DNA of 64,000 bases from NCBI RefSeq assembly GCF_001518815.1, contig NZ_CP013987.1, positions 3,494,501-3,558,500 of the forward strand, in the 5' to 3' direction. The DNA comes from Pseudomonas oryzihabitans (GTDB lineage: Bacteria > Pseudomonadota > Gammaproteobacteria > Pseudomonadales > Pseudomonadaceae). The notes under the pieces are model-generated. The model saw nothing but the letters and a program-made list of their open reading frames with translations, was not told the DNA's origin and made no database searches. Made by a program: the position numbers and the translations under genes. Each line of letters starts with the position of its first letter. Within the stretch, counting starts at the first letter, position 1. This document shows, piece by piece, positions 36,401 through 46,235 of the stretch.

Positions 36401-37247
36401 TGGCAGCGTTGGCGAGTCTCCACCCGACGCGCTTGGGCCGCTGCTCACTGACATCGCCAGTCTCGCCGACGGCGTGGAGATCGCGCTCGATATCCTGCAC
36501 ATGCACTTCTACTGCGATCAGGAGGAGGGCCGACAACGCGCTCCATCCTTGATTGCCGTTGGCCGTGAGCTGCTGCTGCGCGCCGACTTCGGGAAGAAGC
36601 AGTCGTTTCGCGATTTTGGGCTGCATACCGTCATTCGGGTCTGCTGCGCCGGACCTGATGGTGCGGCGACGCTGCGCGAGATCTGCGCGCGGGTCCGGGT
36701 CGGGCTGGAGACCGTCTATCTCTCGTCCTACGATCTTGGTTATGTCTTGAAGGCGCTCTTCGAAACGCATCCCCTGATCGCTCTCGACGAATTCCTGCTT
36801 CCTGAGCTCCGGCCGAGGAATCAGGGACTGTTTGAGGGGGACTTTGGGTCTGGCACACCGGTGGAAGATGTCGGCGCCGAAACCCTTATTCAGTGGGCGA
36901 ATATCGATCCCGATCGGCGCTATCCCATGCTTGGCAAAAGCATCCCCATGTTCAAGCGGCAGCACGGCGAAGAGGAGAATGGTGTCTCAACGCTTTTTCT
37001 GGAAATATTGGGCTATGCGCCAGACAAGCGGACGTTCCTCGATGATATGTGGTCGCGACTGCATCCGCGCAGCTGGAGCGGCTCGCTCGCCGATATCCTG
37101 GTTCAGCGTCGCGAGGCTATCACCACGCTGGGTGACAATGTTGGGGGCGAGGTTCAGCAATTAATCTCCGACATGCTGCCCAAACTCGAACGCTGGATCG
37201 AAAATGAGAGCAAGCGCGATCGGAAAGGCGAGGAGAGTTTCGAATAG
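33471..37247 (+). CDS. STAND-type ATPase with N-terminal PD-(D/E)XK-like nuclease domain, putative defence protein
   Basis: 1258 residues from ATG 33471; an ATG at 33450 in frame is an alternative start. Residues 1-~170 look like a restriction-type nuclease: ITGAQVANLNDADLRTLV, then GGNQDAADGGLDV (D53) and GFQVKK (Q76-V-K78), the D...QxK core of Mrr/Cap4-like domains. An ATPase follows with Walker A GLSGLGKT at 240-247 and Walker B ILIVDN at D300, then a winged-helix-like region. The remaining ~750 residues are helical repeat-like, as in STAND sensors such as Avs. Likely model: target recognition triggers ATP-dependent assembly and DNA cutting. Codon use differs from the flanking genes. No known Avs type is claimed. 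Confidence 0.75.
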   Translation: MFEITGAQVANLNDADLRTLVARLALAELRAQGCPSSSVTAGGNQDAADGGLDVRVECPSALVMPDFVPRQHVGFQVKKPDMPASAIRDEMRPGGVLRPVIAELAARSGAYIIVSAQGSVADKPLSDRRDAIRAQLEDLPEAEQLHSDFYDRDRLATWVNHYPGIAAWVRTRLGIGMSGWSSIGDWCGVGVSEETPYLFNDKACLTDERTSDREQLTIGEGIARLRVSLTNARQCIRLIGLSGLGKTRLVQALFEDGVGEAALDPGLAVYTDYSVETDPTARDMARQLVIARQRAILIVDNCNPATHSELARICSGAGSQVSLLTVEYDVRDDEPERTEVFRLQSASPEMVELWLEKTFPNVTQVDRRTISEFSDGNFRVARALAETLGKGETLGKLKSRDLFERIFHQRNEPDRDLLSAAEDLALLYSIDGEDTSESSELARVAAIRCASMATIYAALNTLRQRGIAQLRGRWRAILPHAIANPLAGFALERMPPADFDRFCASLTARMQKSLSRRLGYLHDSAEARAAVERWLGADGLLGDLTALGEDGLQIITNIAPVAPDAVLARIERDVAGPRGAEILNPQSSDRWQWIRLIKLLAYDSPLFDRAATLLARFLSAEPPNQNNNSASDMLAELFHLYLSGTKALPDQRRSLVRRLAQSGDPALVRCAGVALNALLKAHHFSSTSNFDFGARSRDYGWHPPKRGDIWAWYNGAVDLAVELSPIIENARDHLAHSVRELWHFGACHDALERAATNFSSERPWIEGWIGFRTALRFEGDAMPDEVRARLTALINRLKPTDLLHQARAVVLGRSNFGWDVADGDADDGDIMKPYERASQLAKEIGTALAHDPETRATFIAELLVEQHPQRAYECGIGLSDGAADLDAIWRELLGLFSAADVDSRNATVLGGFIHGANARDSAFADAALEDVIENPDLAASLPYLQARVAIDTQGIARLRRAIERGVLSARIFHSIANGSVGESPPDALGPLLTDIASLADGVEIALDILHMHFYCDQEEGRQRAPSLIAVGRELLLRADFGKKQSFRDFGLHTVIRVCCAGPDGAATLREICARVRVGLETVYLSSYDLGYVLKALFETHPLIALDEFLLPELRPRNQGLFEGDFGSGTPVEDVGAETLIQWANIDPDRRYPMLGKSIPMFKRQHGEEENGVSTLFLEILGYAPDKRTFLDDMWSRLHPRSWSGSLADILVQRREAITTLGDNVGGEVQQLISDMLPKLERWIENESKRDRKGEESFE

Positions 37248-37364
37248 TCACTGATCCATGCATCCCCAGCGGGGCTCTGACGCCGATCATCGCCTTCAGG
37301 TCGACGACTAATCGATTGGATTATTGAACCCCCCCCTAACCATAAACCGGATTTGCCATCACTC

Positions 37365-37403
37365 AAAACCAAAAGCCCGCAGTTACGCGGGCTTTTGGTT
37401 TTT
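37365..37403. terminator. Strong bidirectional terminator between island and guaA
   Basis: AAAACCAAAAGCCCGC (37365-37380) and GCGGGCTTTTGGTTTT (37387-37402) form a perfect 16-bp stem with loop AGTTAC and T-rich flanks on both strands. It ends guaA from the right and the STAND gene from the left. Confidence 0.93.
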
Positions 37404-37438
37404 CCTACTAGACGTACCGGTCTATGCCGGACGCGGGA

Positions 37439-39016
37439 TCACTCCCACTCAATCGTCGCCGGCGGCTTGCTCGAGACGTCGTAGGTGACGCGGGAGATGC
37501 CGTCGATTTCGTTGATGATGCGGTTGGAGACCTTTTCCAGCAGCTCGTAGGGCAGATGGGCCCAGCGGGCGGTCATGAAGTCGATGGTTTCCACCGCGCG
37601 CAGGGCGACGACCCAGGCGTAGCGGCGGCCGTCGCCGACCACGCCGACGGATTTGACCGGCTGGAAGACGACGAAGGCCTGGCTGACCTTGTGGTACCAG
37701 TCGGCCTTGCGCAGCTCGGCGATGAAGATGTCGTCGGCGCGGCGCAGCAGGTCGGCGTATTCCTTCTTCACTTCGCCGAGGATGCGCACGCCCAGGCCCG
37801 GGCCCGGGAAGGGATGGCGGTAGACCATGTCGTAGGGCAGACCCAGCTCCAGGCCGATCTTGCGCACCTCGTCCTTGAACAGTTCGCGCAGCGGCTCGAC
37901 CAGCTTGAGGTTCATCTCCTCGGGCAGGCCGCCGACGTTGTGGTGGGACTTGATGACATGGGCCTTGCCGGTCTTGGCGCCGGCCGACTCGATGACGTCG
38001 GGATAGATGGTGCCCTGGGCCAGGAACTTGATGTTGTCGAGCTTGCTGGCTTCGGCGTCGAAGACGTCGATGAAGGTGCGGCCGATGATCTTGCGCTTCT
38101 TCTCCGGGTCGGCTTCGCCCTCCAGGTTGGTCAGGAAGCGCTGCTCGGAGTTGGAGCGGATCACCTTGACGCCCATGTTCTCGGCGAACATGGCCATCAC
38201 CTGGTCACCCTCGTGCAGGCGCAGGAGGCCGTTGTCGACGAAGACGCAGGTCAACTGGTCGCCGATGGCCTTGTGCAGCAGGGCCGCGACCACGGAGGAG
38301 TCGACGCCGCCGGAGAGGCCCAGCAGCACGTTGGCGCTGCCGACCTGGGCGCGCACCTGGGCGATGGCGTCCTCGACGATGTTGGCCGGGGTCCAGAGGG
38401 CTTCGCAGCCGCAGATGTCCTTCAGGAAGCGCGAGAGGATGCGCCCGCCCTGCTTGGTGTGGGTCACCTCGGGGTGGAACTGCACGCCGTACCAGCCACG
38501 CTCGTCGTCACCCATGGCGGCGATGGCGCAGCTGGGGGTGCTGGCGACGACGTGGAAGCCTTCCGGCAGCTTGCCGACCTTGTCGCCATGGCTCATCCAG
38601 ACGTCCAGGCCGAGCACGCCGTCGTCGTCGAGGTGGTCCTGGATGCCTTCGAGCAGGCGGCTCTTGCCGACCACGTCGACCTTGGCATAGCCGAATTCAC
38701 GGATGTTGGAGCCTTCGACCTTGCCGCCGAGTTGCTCGGCCATGGTCTGCATGCCGTAGCAGATGCCGAACAGCGGTACGCCCAGGTCGAACACCGCCTT
38801 GGGTGCGCGCGGGCTGCCGGCCTCATGGACCGACTCGGGCCCGCCGGCCAGGATGATGCCGCGCGGAGCGAAGGCACGGATATCGGCGTCGTCCATGTCG
38901 AAGGGGTGCAGCTCGCAATAGACGCCCAGTTCGCGCACGCGGCGGGCGATGAGCTGGGTGTACTGGGAGCCGAAGTCGAGGATGAGGATGCGGTGGGCGT
39001 GGATGTCTTGGGACAT
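37439..39016 (-). CDS. guaA: GMP synthase (glutamine-hydrolysing) GuaA
   Basis: 525 residues, the normal length. The N-terminal glutamine amidotransferase has the Cys in [16 protein letters not shown] and the HPEVTHT motif. The PP-loop ATP pyrophosphatase domain has [21 protein letters not shown], and the C-terminal dimerisation domain ends [17 protein letters not shown], the family's conserved tail. It converts XMP to GMP with glutamine and ATP in the cytoplasm. It follows guaB (87 bases between) with a perfect 32-bp palindrome in the gap. Its 3' end borders the island. Confidence 0.98.
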   Translation of the reverse strand: MSQDIHAHRILILDFGSQYTQLIARRVRELGVYCELHPFDMDDADIRAFAPRGIILAGGPESVHEAGSPRAPKAVFDLGVPLFGICYGMQTMAEQLGGKVEGSNIREFGYAKVDVVGKSRLLEGIQDHLDDDGVLGLDVWMSHGDKVGKLPEGFHVVASTPSCAIAAMGDDERGWYGVQFHPEVTHTKQGGRILSRFLKDICGCEALWTPANIVEDAIAQVRAQVGSANVLLGLSGGVDSSVVAALLHKAIGDQLTCVFVDNGLLRLHEGDQVMAMFAENMGVKVIRSNSEQRFLTNLEGEADPEKKRKIIGRTFIDVFDAEASKLDNIKFLAQGTIYPDVIESAGAKTGKAHVIKSHHNVGGLPEEMNLKLVEPLRELFKDEVRKIGLELGLPYDMVYRHPFPGPGLGVRILGEVKKEYADLLRRADDIFIAELRKADWYHKVSQAFVVFQPVKSVGVVGDGRRYAWVVALRAVETIDFMTARWAHLPYELLEKVSNRIINEIDGISRVTYDVSSKPPATIEWE

Positions 39017-39045
39017 GGCCAGGTCTCGATAGCACTAGGTTCAGA

Positions 39046-39077
39046 CGATTCGGGGCTGTCTAGACAGCCCCGAATCG
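39046..39077. repeat. Perfect 32-bp palindrome between guaB and guaA
   Basis: CGATTCGGGGCTGTCT (39046-39061) is followed directly by its exact reverse complement (39062-39077). In RNA it would form a long hairpin with a tiny loop ahead of guaA. No T-run follows on the guaA strand, so it looks like an RNA-stability or partial-termination element rather than a full terminator. Confidence 0.8.
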
Positions 39078-39103
39078 CAACGATAAGAACAACAGATTAG
39101 GAA

Positions 39104-40641
<1,538 letters not shown>

Positions 40642-40679
40642 CGCGCCTGACACCAACGGTCGGAGGATTCGATTTACTT

Positions 40680-40698
40680 GAGAATGACTATCACTTTA
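40680..40698. promoter_or_regulatory. Fur-like box at the siderophore receptor gene
   Basis: The 19 bases starting GAGAATGACTATCAC match most positions of the Fur consensus (GATAATGATAATCATTATC) by eye. It overlaps the first possible start codons of the receptor gene. Confidence 0.55.
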
Positions 40699-42864
40699 GA
40701 ATCGCCGCCACTTTTCCCGACCGCCCCGAGAACGCCCTTGAACACGCCGCCCAGAGCCCTTCGCCGTTTCGCTCCCTTCGCTTTCAGTACCCTGGCCCTG
40801 GCGACCAGTTCGGATCTGCTGGCGGCGGCTGACACTGCCCTCGCCCCCATGGACATCTCCGCCACGGCCAGCGAGGCCGACCAGGGCTATCGCGCGACCC
40901 GCGCCTCGACCGCGAGCAAGAGCGACGTGCCAATCAAGGAAGAGGCGCAGTCGGTGCAGGTGGTGACGCCCGAGACCCTCGGCGACTTCGAGGTGCGCAG
41001 CCTGGATGACGCCATGAAGTTCATCAGTGGCGTGACCCAGAGCAATACCCTGGCAGGCACCAAGGACAGCTTCGTCAAGCGCGGCTTCGGTACCAATGCC
41101 GATGGCTCCATCCTGAGAGACGGGGTACGTTCCAGCCTGTCGCACAACTTCGACGCCACCGCCGAGCGGGTCGAGGTGCTCAAGGGGCCGGCTTCTCTGC
41201 TCTATGGCGCCCTCGAACCCGGTGGCCTGATCAACGTGGTCAGCAAGCAGCCGCAATACCAGCAGCGCACCCGGCTCAGTGGTTCGGCCTACAGCGAGGG
41301 TGGCGGCAACCTGGGCCTGGATACCACCGGACCGATTGGCGACACCGGCCTGGCCTATCGCCTGATCGCCGAACGCCAGAGCGAGGACTATTGGCGCAAC
41401 TATGGTGTCAGCCAGCACAGCCTGGTGGCGCCGTCGCTGTCCTGGACCGGCGAGCGTGCCAGCCTGACCCTGGCCTATTCCTACAATGACTACTCCGGCC
41501 CGGTGGATCGCGGCACGGTATTCGTCAACGGGCATCCGGCCAACGTCGACTACAACAAGCGGCTGGATGAGAAATGGGCCAAGGGCGATGGCATCACCGA
41601 GACCGCCAGTGCGCGCTTCGAGTACCAACTCAGCGACGACTGGAAGACCCGGCTGATCTACGCCTGGAACAACGACAGGTACAGCCTGAACTTCGCCCAG
41701 CCCATCTCCCTGGCCGCCAATGGCAACCTGCTGCGCGCCGGCAACGGCGCCGACTACGACTACGAGACCCAGTACACCAGTTGGGACTTCATCGGCAGCC
41801 AGGAGCTGTTCGGCCAGCGCCACGACCTGCTGGTCGGCATCGATCACGAAGAAAGCAGCCAGTACCGCGGCAAGACCTATCGCAACAACACGGCGTCCCG
41901 CCGCAACATCAATATCTTCGCGCCGGTGTACGGCAACCTGGCGGCGCCCAGCCTGCTCAGCGCCGCCCAGAGCGATCAGGACAGCGACCTGGACTCGACC
42001 TCCCTGTACTTCAAGGACAACTGGCACCTGAACGACCGCTGGATCCTGGTGCTGGGCGGGCGCTATCAGCAATTCGACCAGTACGCGGCCCAGGGCCTGG
42101 GCAACGCCCATGTGGTCAACCTGGACAAGCGCGATCATGCCGTCGTGCCGCTGGCCGGCCTGGTGTTCAAGGCGACCGATGAGCTGTCGCTGTATGGCAA
42201 TTACAGTCGCTCCTTCGTCCCCAACACCACGGTCGACGACCGCGGCACCACCTTCGAGCCCGAAGAGGGCCGCAGCGTCGAGGTGGGCGCCAAGTACGAC
42301 CTGACGCCGGGCCTGAACCTCAACGTCGCGCTCTACGACATCGAGAAGAAGAATGTGGTGACCACCCGCACCGTGGGAGGCCTGAGTATCAGCGAGGCCG
42401 CCGGCAAAGTGGGTTCGCGCGGGGTGGAAGTGGATCTCACCGGTCGCCTGGCCGAGCGCTGGGACATGATCGCCACCTATGCCTACGATCACACCGAGGT
42501 GCTCGACGATCCCAGCAACGAGGGCAATCGCCTGCCCCAGGCGCCCAAGCACAGCGGCAGCCTCTACCTGACCCACCACCTGCAGGTGCCGTCCAACCTG
42601 GGTGGCTGGCACCTCGGTGGCGGTGCCCGCTACGTCGGCGAACGGGCCGGCGATGCGGCCAACAGCTTCTACCTGAGCAGCTACACCGTGGCCGACGCCT
42701 TCCTGCGCTGGGACCTGCCGGTGACCGGCTACCAGGCGCGGCTGCAGCTGAACGTCGACAACCTGTTCGACAAAGAGTACTACCCGTCGAGCGCCAACAG
42801 CCCGCTGCAGGTGGCGGTGGGTGAGCCGCGAACAGCGCGGTTGAGTGCCACGGTGAGTTTCTGA
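40684..42864 (+). CDS. TonB-dependent siderophore receptor
   Basis: 726 residues from ATG 40684. The Fur-like box overlaps this start, and a signal peptide (RALRRFAPFAFSTLALATSSDLLAAA) begins ~20 residues later, so a TTG at 40738 (after GAG) may be the true start. The plug domain has VPIKEEAQSVQVVTPETL and VEVLKGPASLLYGALEPGGLINVVSKQP; the 22-strand barrel ends with TARLSATVSF, with the usual C-terminal Phe. It imports a ferric siderophore through the outer membrane with TonB energy. The ABC transporter genes follow ~380 bases downstream. The siderophore is not known. Confidence 0.92.
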   Translation: MTITLESPPLFPTAPRTPLNTPPRALRRFAPFAFSTLALATSSDLLAAADTALAPMDISATASEADQGYRATRASTASKSDVPIKEEAQSVQVVTPETLGDFEVRSLDDAMKFISGVTQSNTLAGTKDSFVKRGFGTNADGSILRDGVRSSLSHNFDATAERVEVLKGPASLLYGALEPGGLINVVSKQPQYQQRTRLSGSAYSEGGGNLGLDTTGPIGDTGLAYRLIAERQSEDYWRNYGVSQHSLVAPSLSWTGERASLTLAYSYNDYSGPVDRGTVFVNGHPANVDYNKRLDEKWAKGDGITETASARFEYQLSDDWKTRLIYAWNNDRYSLNFAQPISLAANGNLLRAGNGADYDYETQYTSWDFIGSQELFGQRHDLLVGIDHEESSQYRGKTYRNNTASRRNINIFAPVYGNLAAPSLLSAAQSDQDSDLDSTSLYFKDNWHLNDRWILVLGGRYQQFDQYAAQGLGNAHVVNLDKRDHAVVPLAGLVFKATDELSLYGNYSRSFVPNTTVDDRGTTFEPEEGRSVEVGAKYDLTPGLNLNVALYDIEKKNVVTTRTVGGLSISEAAGKVGSRGVEVDLTGRLAERWDMIATYAYDHTEVLDDPSNEGNRLPQAPKHSGSLYLTHHLQVPSNLGGWHLGGGARYVGERAGDAANSFYLSSYTVADAFLRWDLPVTGYQARLQLNVDNLFDKEYYPSSANSPLQVAVGEPRTARLSATVSF

Positions 42865-42883
42865 TCGGCCGTTCCCTCACCCC

Positions 42884-43113
42884 AGCCCTCTCCCAGGGGG
42901 AGAGGGCGACAAAGCGTAAAGCAGGAGCACTGCCCCTAGGGTGGCTGAGGGCGCAGCCCCAGCCACTGATCGCCACGTGCAATCCCGTGGAAAACGCTTC
43001 GCGGTTTTCCACGCTACGAACAAGGATGCATCGCCTGTAGGAGCGGCCCATGGCCGCGATCCGCTAGAAGCCTACCGTCACCCCAACCCTCTTCCATGTA
43101 GGAAGGGGCGGAG
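42884..43113. repeat. Mixed intergenic repeats downstream of the receptor
   Basis: Four elements: a CCCTCTCCC/GGGAGAGGG hairpin (42886-42906), a GTGGAAAACGC palindrome (42986-43013), a GTAGGAGCGGCCCATGGCCGCGAT-like element split around 43036-43060, and a CCCTCTTCC/GGAAGGGG hairpin near 43088-43107. No gene is seen between 42865 and 43243. Confidence 0.65.
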
Positions 43114-43243
43114 GGTGGCCGGTCGGAGCGGCCTGGCTTCCGTAGCGAGTGCCAGCCCCGAGGTGATGCTCTATCCTAGCCGCCCCGTCACGGGGCCTCG
43201 GCCCGCCTGGCGGGCCTCTTTCGGTCTTCAGCCAGTCCCCGTC

Positions 43244-44188
43244 ATGCTCGATCGTCGCGCCTTTCTCCAGCTTGCCACCGGTACCGCCCTGCTCGCCGGC
43301 CTGCCCGGTCGGGTGTTCGCGCGTGCGGCGGTCACCGATGGCGAGTTTCCACGACAGGTAGAGCATGTGGTGGGTAGCACCACCCTCCTCCGCGCACCCC
43401 AGCGGGTGGCGGTGATTTCCACCGGCCAGCTGGACGCCGCCCTGAGCCTGGGCATGATCCCGGCCGGCACCACCCGGGTGGACAATCGCGAATTGGCACC
43501 CAGCTATCTGCGCACCGCCTTTGCCAGCCGCGCACCGGAGCTGGAGGCTATGGTCGACCTGGGCAGTCGCCAGGCGCCGGACCTGGAAGCCCTGGCGCGA
43601 CTGGCGCCGGATCTGATCGTGCTCAACCGCACAGTGCTCAAGGCCGGCGGCCTGGAGCTGTTCTCGCGGATCGCCCCCACGGTGGTAGCGCGCGGCACCG
43701 GTAGCAACTGGCGGTCGGACTTCCTCTTGTTGGCCGATGCCCTGGGGCGGCGCCAGCAGGCCGAGCGCCTATTGGCTGATCTGGATCGGGATCTGGCCGG
43801 CCTGACGCAGCGCCTGGGGACTCAGCCGCCCTCCGCCTCCCTGCTGTTTTCCAGTGGCGCCCGGCTGCGCCTGATGGGGGCGGATTCCTTCGCCGGTGGG
43901 CTGCTGCAGGCCATGGGCGTGACGCGCCCGGCGGCCCAGCGCTTCAAGGGCACCTCGCGGGATGTCAGCGCCGAGTTGCTGGATCTGGCCGACGCCGACT
44001 GGTTGTTCTACGCCGAGCAGGGCACCGCCCTGGCCAGCCTGGCGCGGCAGCCGCTGTGGCCGCGGCTGACGGCAGTGAGCCGATCCCGAGCCATCCGCGT
44101 GGACACCGATGCCTTTTACCTCAACGCCGGTCCCCTCGCCGCACGCCAGGTGGTAACGACGGTCGCCACCGCCCTGGGGGTGGCATGA
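43244..44188 (+). CDS. Iron-siderophore ABC transporter, periplasmic binding protein
   Basis: 314 residues from ATG 43244; the frame is open upstream but the signal peptide fixes this start. DRRAFLQLATGTALLAG is a likely Tat signal. The mature protein has the class III binding fold with PQRVAVISTGQLDAALSLGMIPAG and LDLGSRQAPDLEALARLAPDLIVLNRT-like blocks, as in FhuD-like proteins. It carries a ferric siderophore from the outer-membrane receptor to the permeases. Its stop overlaps the ATG of the next gene (ATGA), so the four transporter genes are translated together. Confidence 0.9.
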   Translation: MLDRRAFLQLATGTALLAGLPGRVFARAAVTDGEFPRQVEHVVGSTTLLRAPQRVAVISTGQLDAALSLGMIPAGTTRVDNRELAPSYLRTAFASRAPELEAMVDLGSRQAPDLEALARLAPDLIVLNRTVLKAGGLELFSRIAPTVVARGTGSNWRSDFLLLADALGRRQQAERLLADLDRDLAGLTQRLGTQPPSASLLFSSGARLRLMGADSFAGGLLQAMGVTRPAAQRFKGTSRDVSAELLDLADADWLFYAEQGTALASLARQPLWPRLTAVSRSRAIRVDTDAFYLNAGPLAARQVVTTVATALGVA

Positions 44189-45225
44189 CCCAGCCGGCCC
44201 GCGTCACGCCCGTTATCCAGGGAGCCTCCTCTGCCCGAGGCGCCCTGGTGCTGCTCCTGCTGCTGATCACCCTGGCGCTGGCGATGGTGGCGAGCCTGGG
44301 CATAGGCGCCCGGCCGCTGTCGGCGGCGCACCTCCTGCACCTGCTCTTCGCGCCCGATGGTTCCACCGATGCCGTGGTGCTCTGGGAACTGCGGCTGCCG
44401 CGCACTCTGCTCGGGCTGCTGGTGGGCGCCGCCCTAGGCCTGGCCGGTACCCTGATGCAGGCGCTGACCCGCAATCCCCTGGCCGATCCCGGGCTGTTGG
44501 GCATCAACGCCGGGGCGGCCTTTGCGGTGGTGGCCGGGCTGTCGCTGGTGGGGCTGGACGATGCCCCGACGCGCCTGGCCTGTGCCCTGCTGGGGGCGGC
44601 CCTGGCCGCCGGCCTGGTCTATCTGCTCGGCGGCAGCGCGCCGGCTCGTGGCCAGCCGCTGCGGCTGATCCTCGCCGGCATCGCCCTGAGCGCCAGTCTA
44701 AACGCCTGCACCGGCATCATCACGCTGTTCGACAGCGCGGTATTCGACAGCTATCGCTTCTGGGCGGTAGGCGCCCTGAGCGGCCAGACACCAGGCGGCG
44801 CCCTCACTATCCTGCCCTTGCTGCTGATCGGCCTGCTGCTGGGCCTGCCCCTGGGCGGCCGCCTCAATGCCCTGGCCCTGGGCGACGACCTGGGTCGCGC
44901 CCTCGGCGCCCGCCCCGGGCAACTGCGCCTGCTGGCCTTCGTCGCCATCGTGCTGCTGTGCGGTGCGGCCACCGCGGTGGCCGGCCCCATCGGCTTCCTG
45001 GGGCTGGTGGTGCCCCACGCCCTGCGCCTGCTGGTGGGCGCCGACTGGCGCTGGATCCTGGCGCTGGCGCCCCTGGCCGGTGCCAATCTGCTGTTGCTGG
45101 CCGATACCCTGGGCCGCCGTGTGGCCCTGCCGGGCGAACTGGAGGCCGGAATCGTCTGTGCCCTGCTCGGCACCCCAGTGTTGCTCGCCTTGATCATCCG
45201 CTCCGCCCGCCGGGTGCGCCCTTGA
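44185..45225 (+). CDS. Siderophore ABC transporter permease (FecCD family), first
   Basis: 346 residues from ATG 44185, overlapping the upstream stop. FecCD-type blocks are clear: LWELRLPRTLLGLLVGAALGLAGTLMQALTRNPLADPGLLGINAGAAFAVV and VAGPIGFLGLVVPHALRLLVG. About ten hydrophobic segments. With the second permease it forms the inner-membrane channel for a ferric siderophore. Its TGA overlaps the TTG of the next gene. Confidence 0.92.
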   Translation: MTQPARVTPVIQGASSARGALVLLLLLITLALAMVASLGIGARPLSAAHLLHLLFAPDGSTDAVVLWELRLPRTLLGLLVGAALGLAGTLMQALTRNPLADPGLLGINAGAAFAVVAGLSLVGLDDAPTRLACALLGAALAAGLVYLLGGSAPARGQPLRLILAGIALSASLNACTGIITLFDSAVFDSYRFWAVGALSGQTPGGALTILPLLLIGLLLGLPLGGRLNALALGDDLGRALGARPGQLRLLAFVAIVLLCGAATAVAGPIGFLGLVVPHALRLLVGADWRWILALAPLAGANLLLLADTLGRRVALPGELEAGIVCALLGTPVLLALIIRSARRVRP

Positions 45226-46235
45226 GTCGCCATCGTTTCGCCCCTCGCCGCTCGGCACGCTTCAAGGCCTGCCTGTTGCTGCTCATGCTGGCAGCCATTG
45301 GTATCTGCACCCTGACCCTCAGCGGCGGCGCCTTCGCCCCGACGCCGCACCGGGTGGTCGCCACCCTCATGGGCCAGGGTGATGCCCTGGCCCGCCTGAT
45401 CTTGCTGGACTTGCGCCTGCCACGGCTGCTGGCAGCCTTTGGTGTCGGTGCGGCCCTGGGCGCGAGTGGCGCCATCTTCCAGCGCCTGGCGCGCAATCCG
45501 CTGGCGAGTCCGGACCTGGTGGGCTTTACCGTCGGCTCGGCCAGCGGCGCCCTCATCACCCTGCTCTGGCTGCAACTGGGCGGCGCGGCCCTGATGCTGG
45601 GCGCCCTCACCGGCGGTCTCTTGGCGGCGGTGCTGGTGGCCGGGCTCGCCGGTCTGGCCGGCATCCGTGGCGAACGGATGATCCTGCTCGGTATAGCCGT
45701 CAGCGCCCTGCTCGCCTCCCTCAACGAATACCTGCTGACCCGCGCCGAGCTGGATGAAGCCCAGGAAGCCCGGCTCTGGCTGTTCGGCAGCCTGGACATG
45801 ATGACCTGGAGCCGCACCCTGACCCTGCTCGCCGGCTGCCTGTTGCTGCTGCCGCTGGCCGCCTGGCTGGCGCGCCGGCTGCGCCTGCTGGAGCTGGGCG
45901 ACGACTTGGCCCGAGCCCTGGGCCTGGCCGTGCTGCCCAGCCAGAATCTGCTGCTGGCCGTCGCGGTGGCCCTGGCGGCCCTGGCCATCGCCACCGCCGG
46001 TCCCATCGGCTTCGTCGCCCTGGCGGCGCCCCAGCTGGCCCGGCGCCTGATCCGCAGCGCCGATCTGGGCATCCTCACCCCTGCCCTGCTCGGCGCCTGC
46101 CTCACGGCGCTCGCCGATCTGCTGGCCCAGCGGCTGCTGGCACCCTTCCAGATTCCGGTCGGGCTGCTCACCGGCGCCCTGGGCGGCCTCTATCTGATCT
46201 TTCTGCTGAGCCGCGAATGGCGGCGGACCTCATGA
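45222..46235 (+). CDS. Siderophore ABC transporter permease (FecCD family), second
   Basis: 337 residues if started at TTG 45222, which overlaps the previous TGA (TTGA). The motifs LILLDLRLPRLLAAFGVGAALGASGAIFQRLARNPLASPDLVGFTVG and ATAGPIGFVALAAPQLARRLIRS match FecCD permeases. It should pair with the preceding permease and share the ATPase. The TTGA overlap is the same kind as at the response regulator-kinase junction at 5951. Confidence 0.9.
   Translation: MSRHRFAPRRSARFKACLLLLMLAAIGICTLTLSGGAFAPTPHRVVATLMGQGDALARLILLDLRLPRLLAAFGVGAALGASGAIFQRLARNPLASPDLVGFTVGSASGALITLLWLQLGGAALMLGALTGGLLAAVLVAGLAGLAGIRGERMILLGIAVSALLASLNEYLLTRAELDEAQEARLWLFGSLDMMTWSRTLTLLAGCLLLLPLAAWLARRLRLLELGDDLARALGLAVLPSQNLLLAVAVALAALAIATAGPIGFVALAAPQLARRLIRSADLGILTPALLGACLTALADLLAQRLLAPFQIPVGLLTGALGGLYLIFLLSREWRRTS

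Noticed and set aside
31925-37438. Integrase gene and att direct repeats for an island at guaA
   Set aside because: No tyrosine or serine recombinase motif is present, and I found no second copy of the guaA 3' end (GAGTGGGAGTGA region) on the left side.
37424-39100. A 558-codon open frame opposite guaA, and similar long frames opposite guaB and the siderophore receptor
   Set aside because: guaA, guaB and the receptor have full catalytic or barrel motifs; the opposite frames have skewed low-complexity composition and no motifs.
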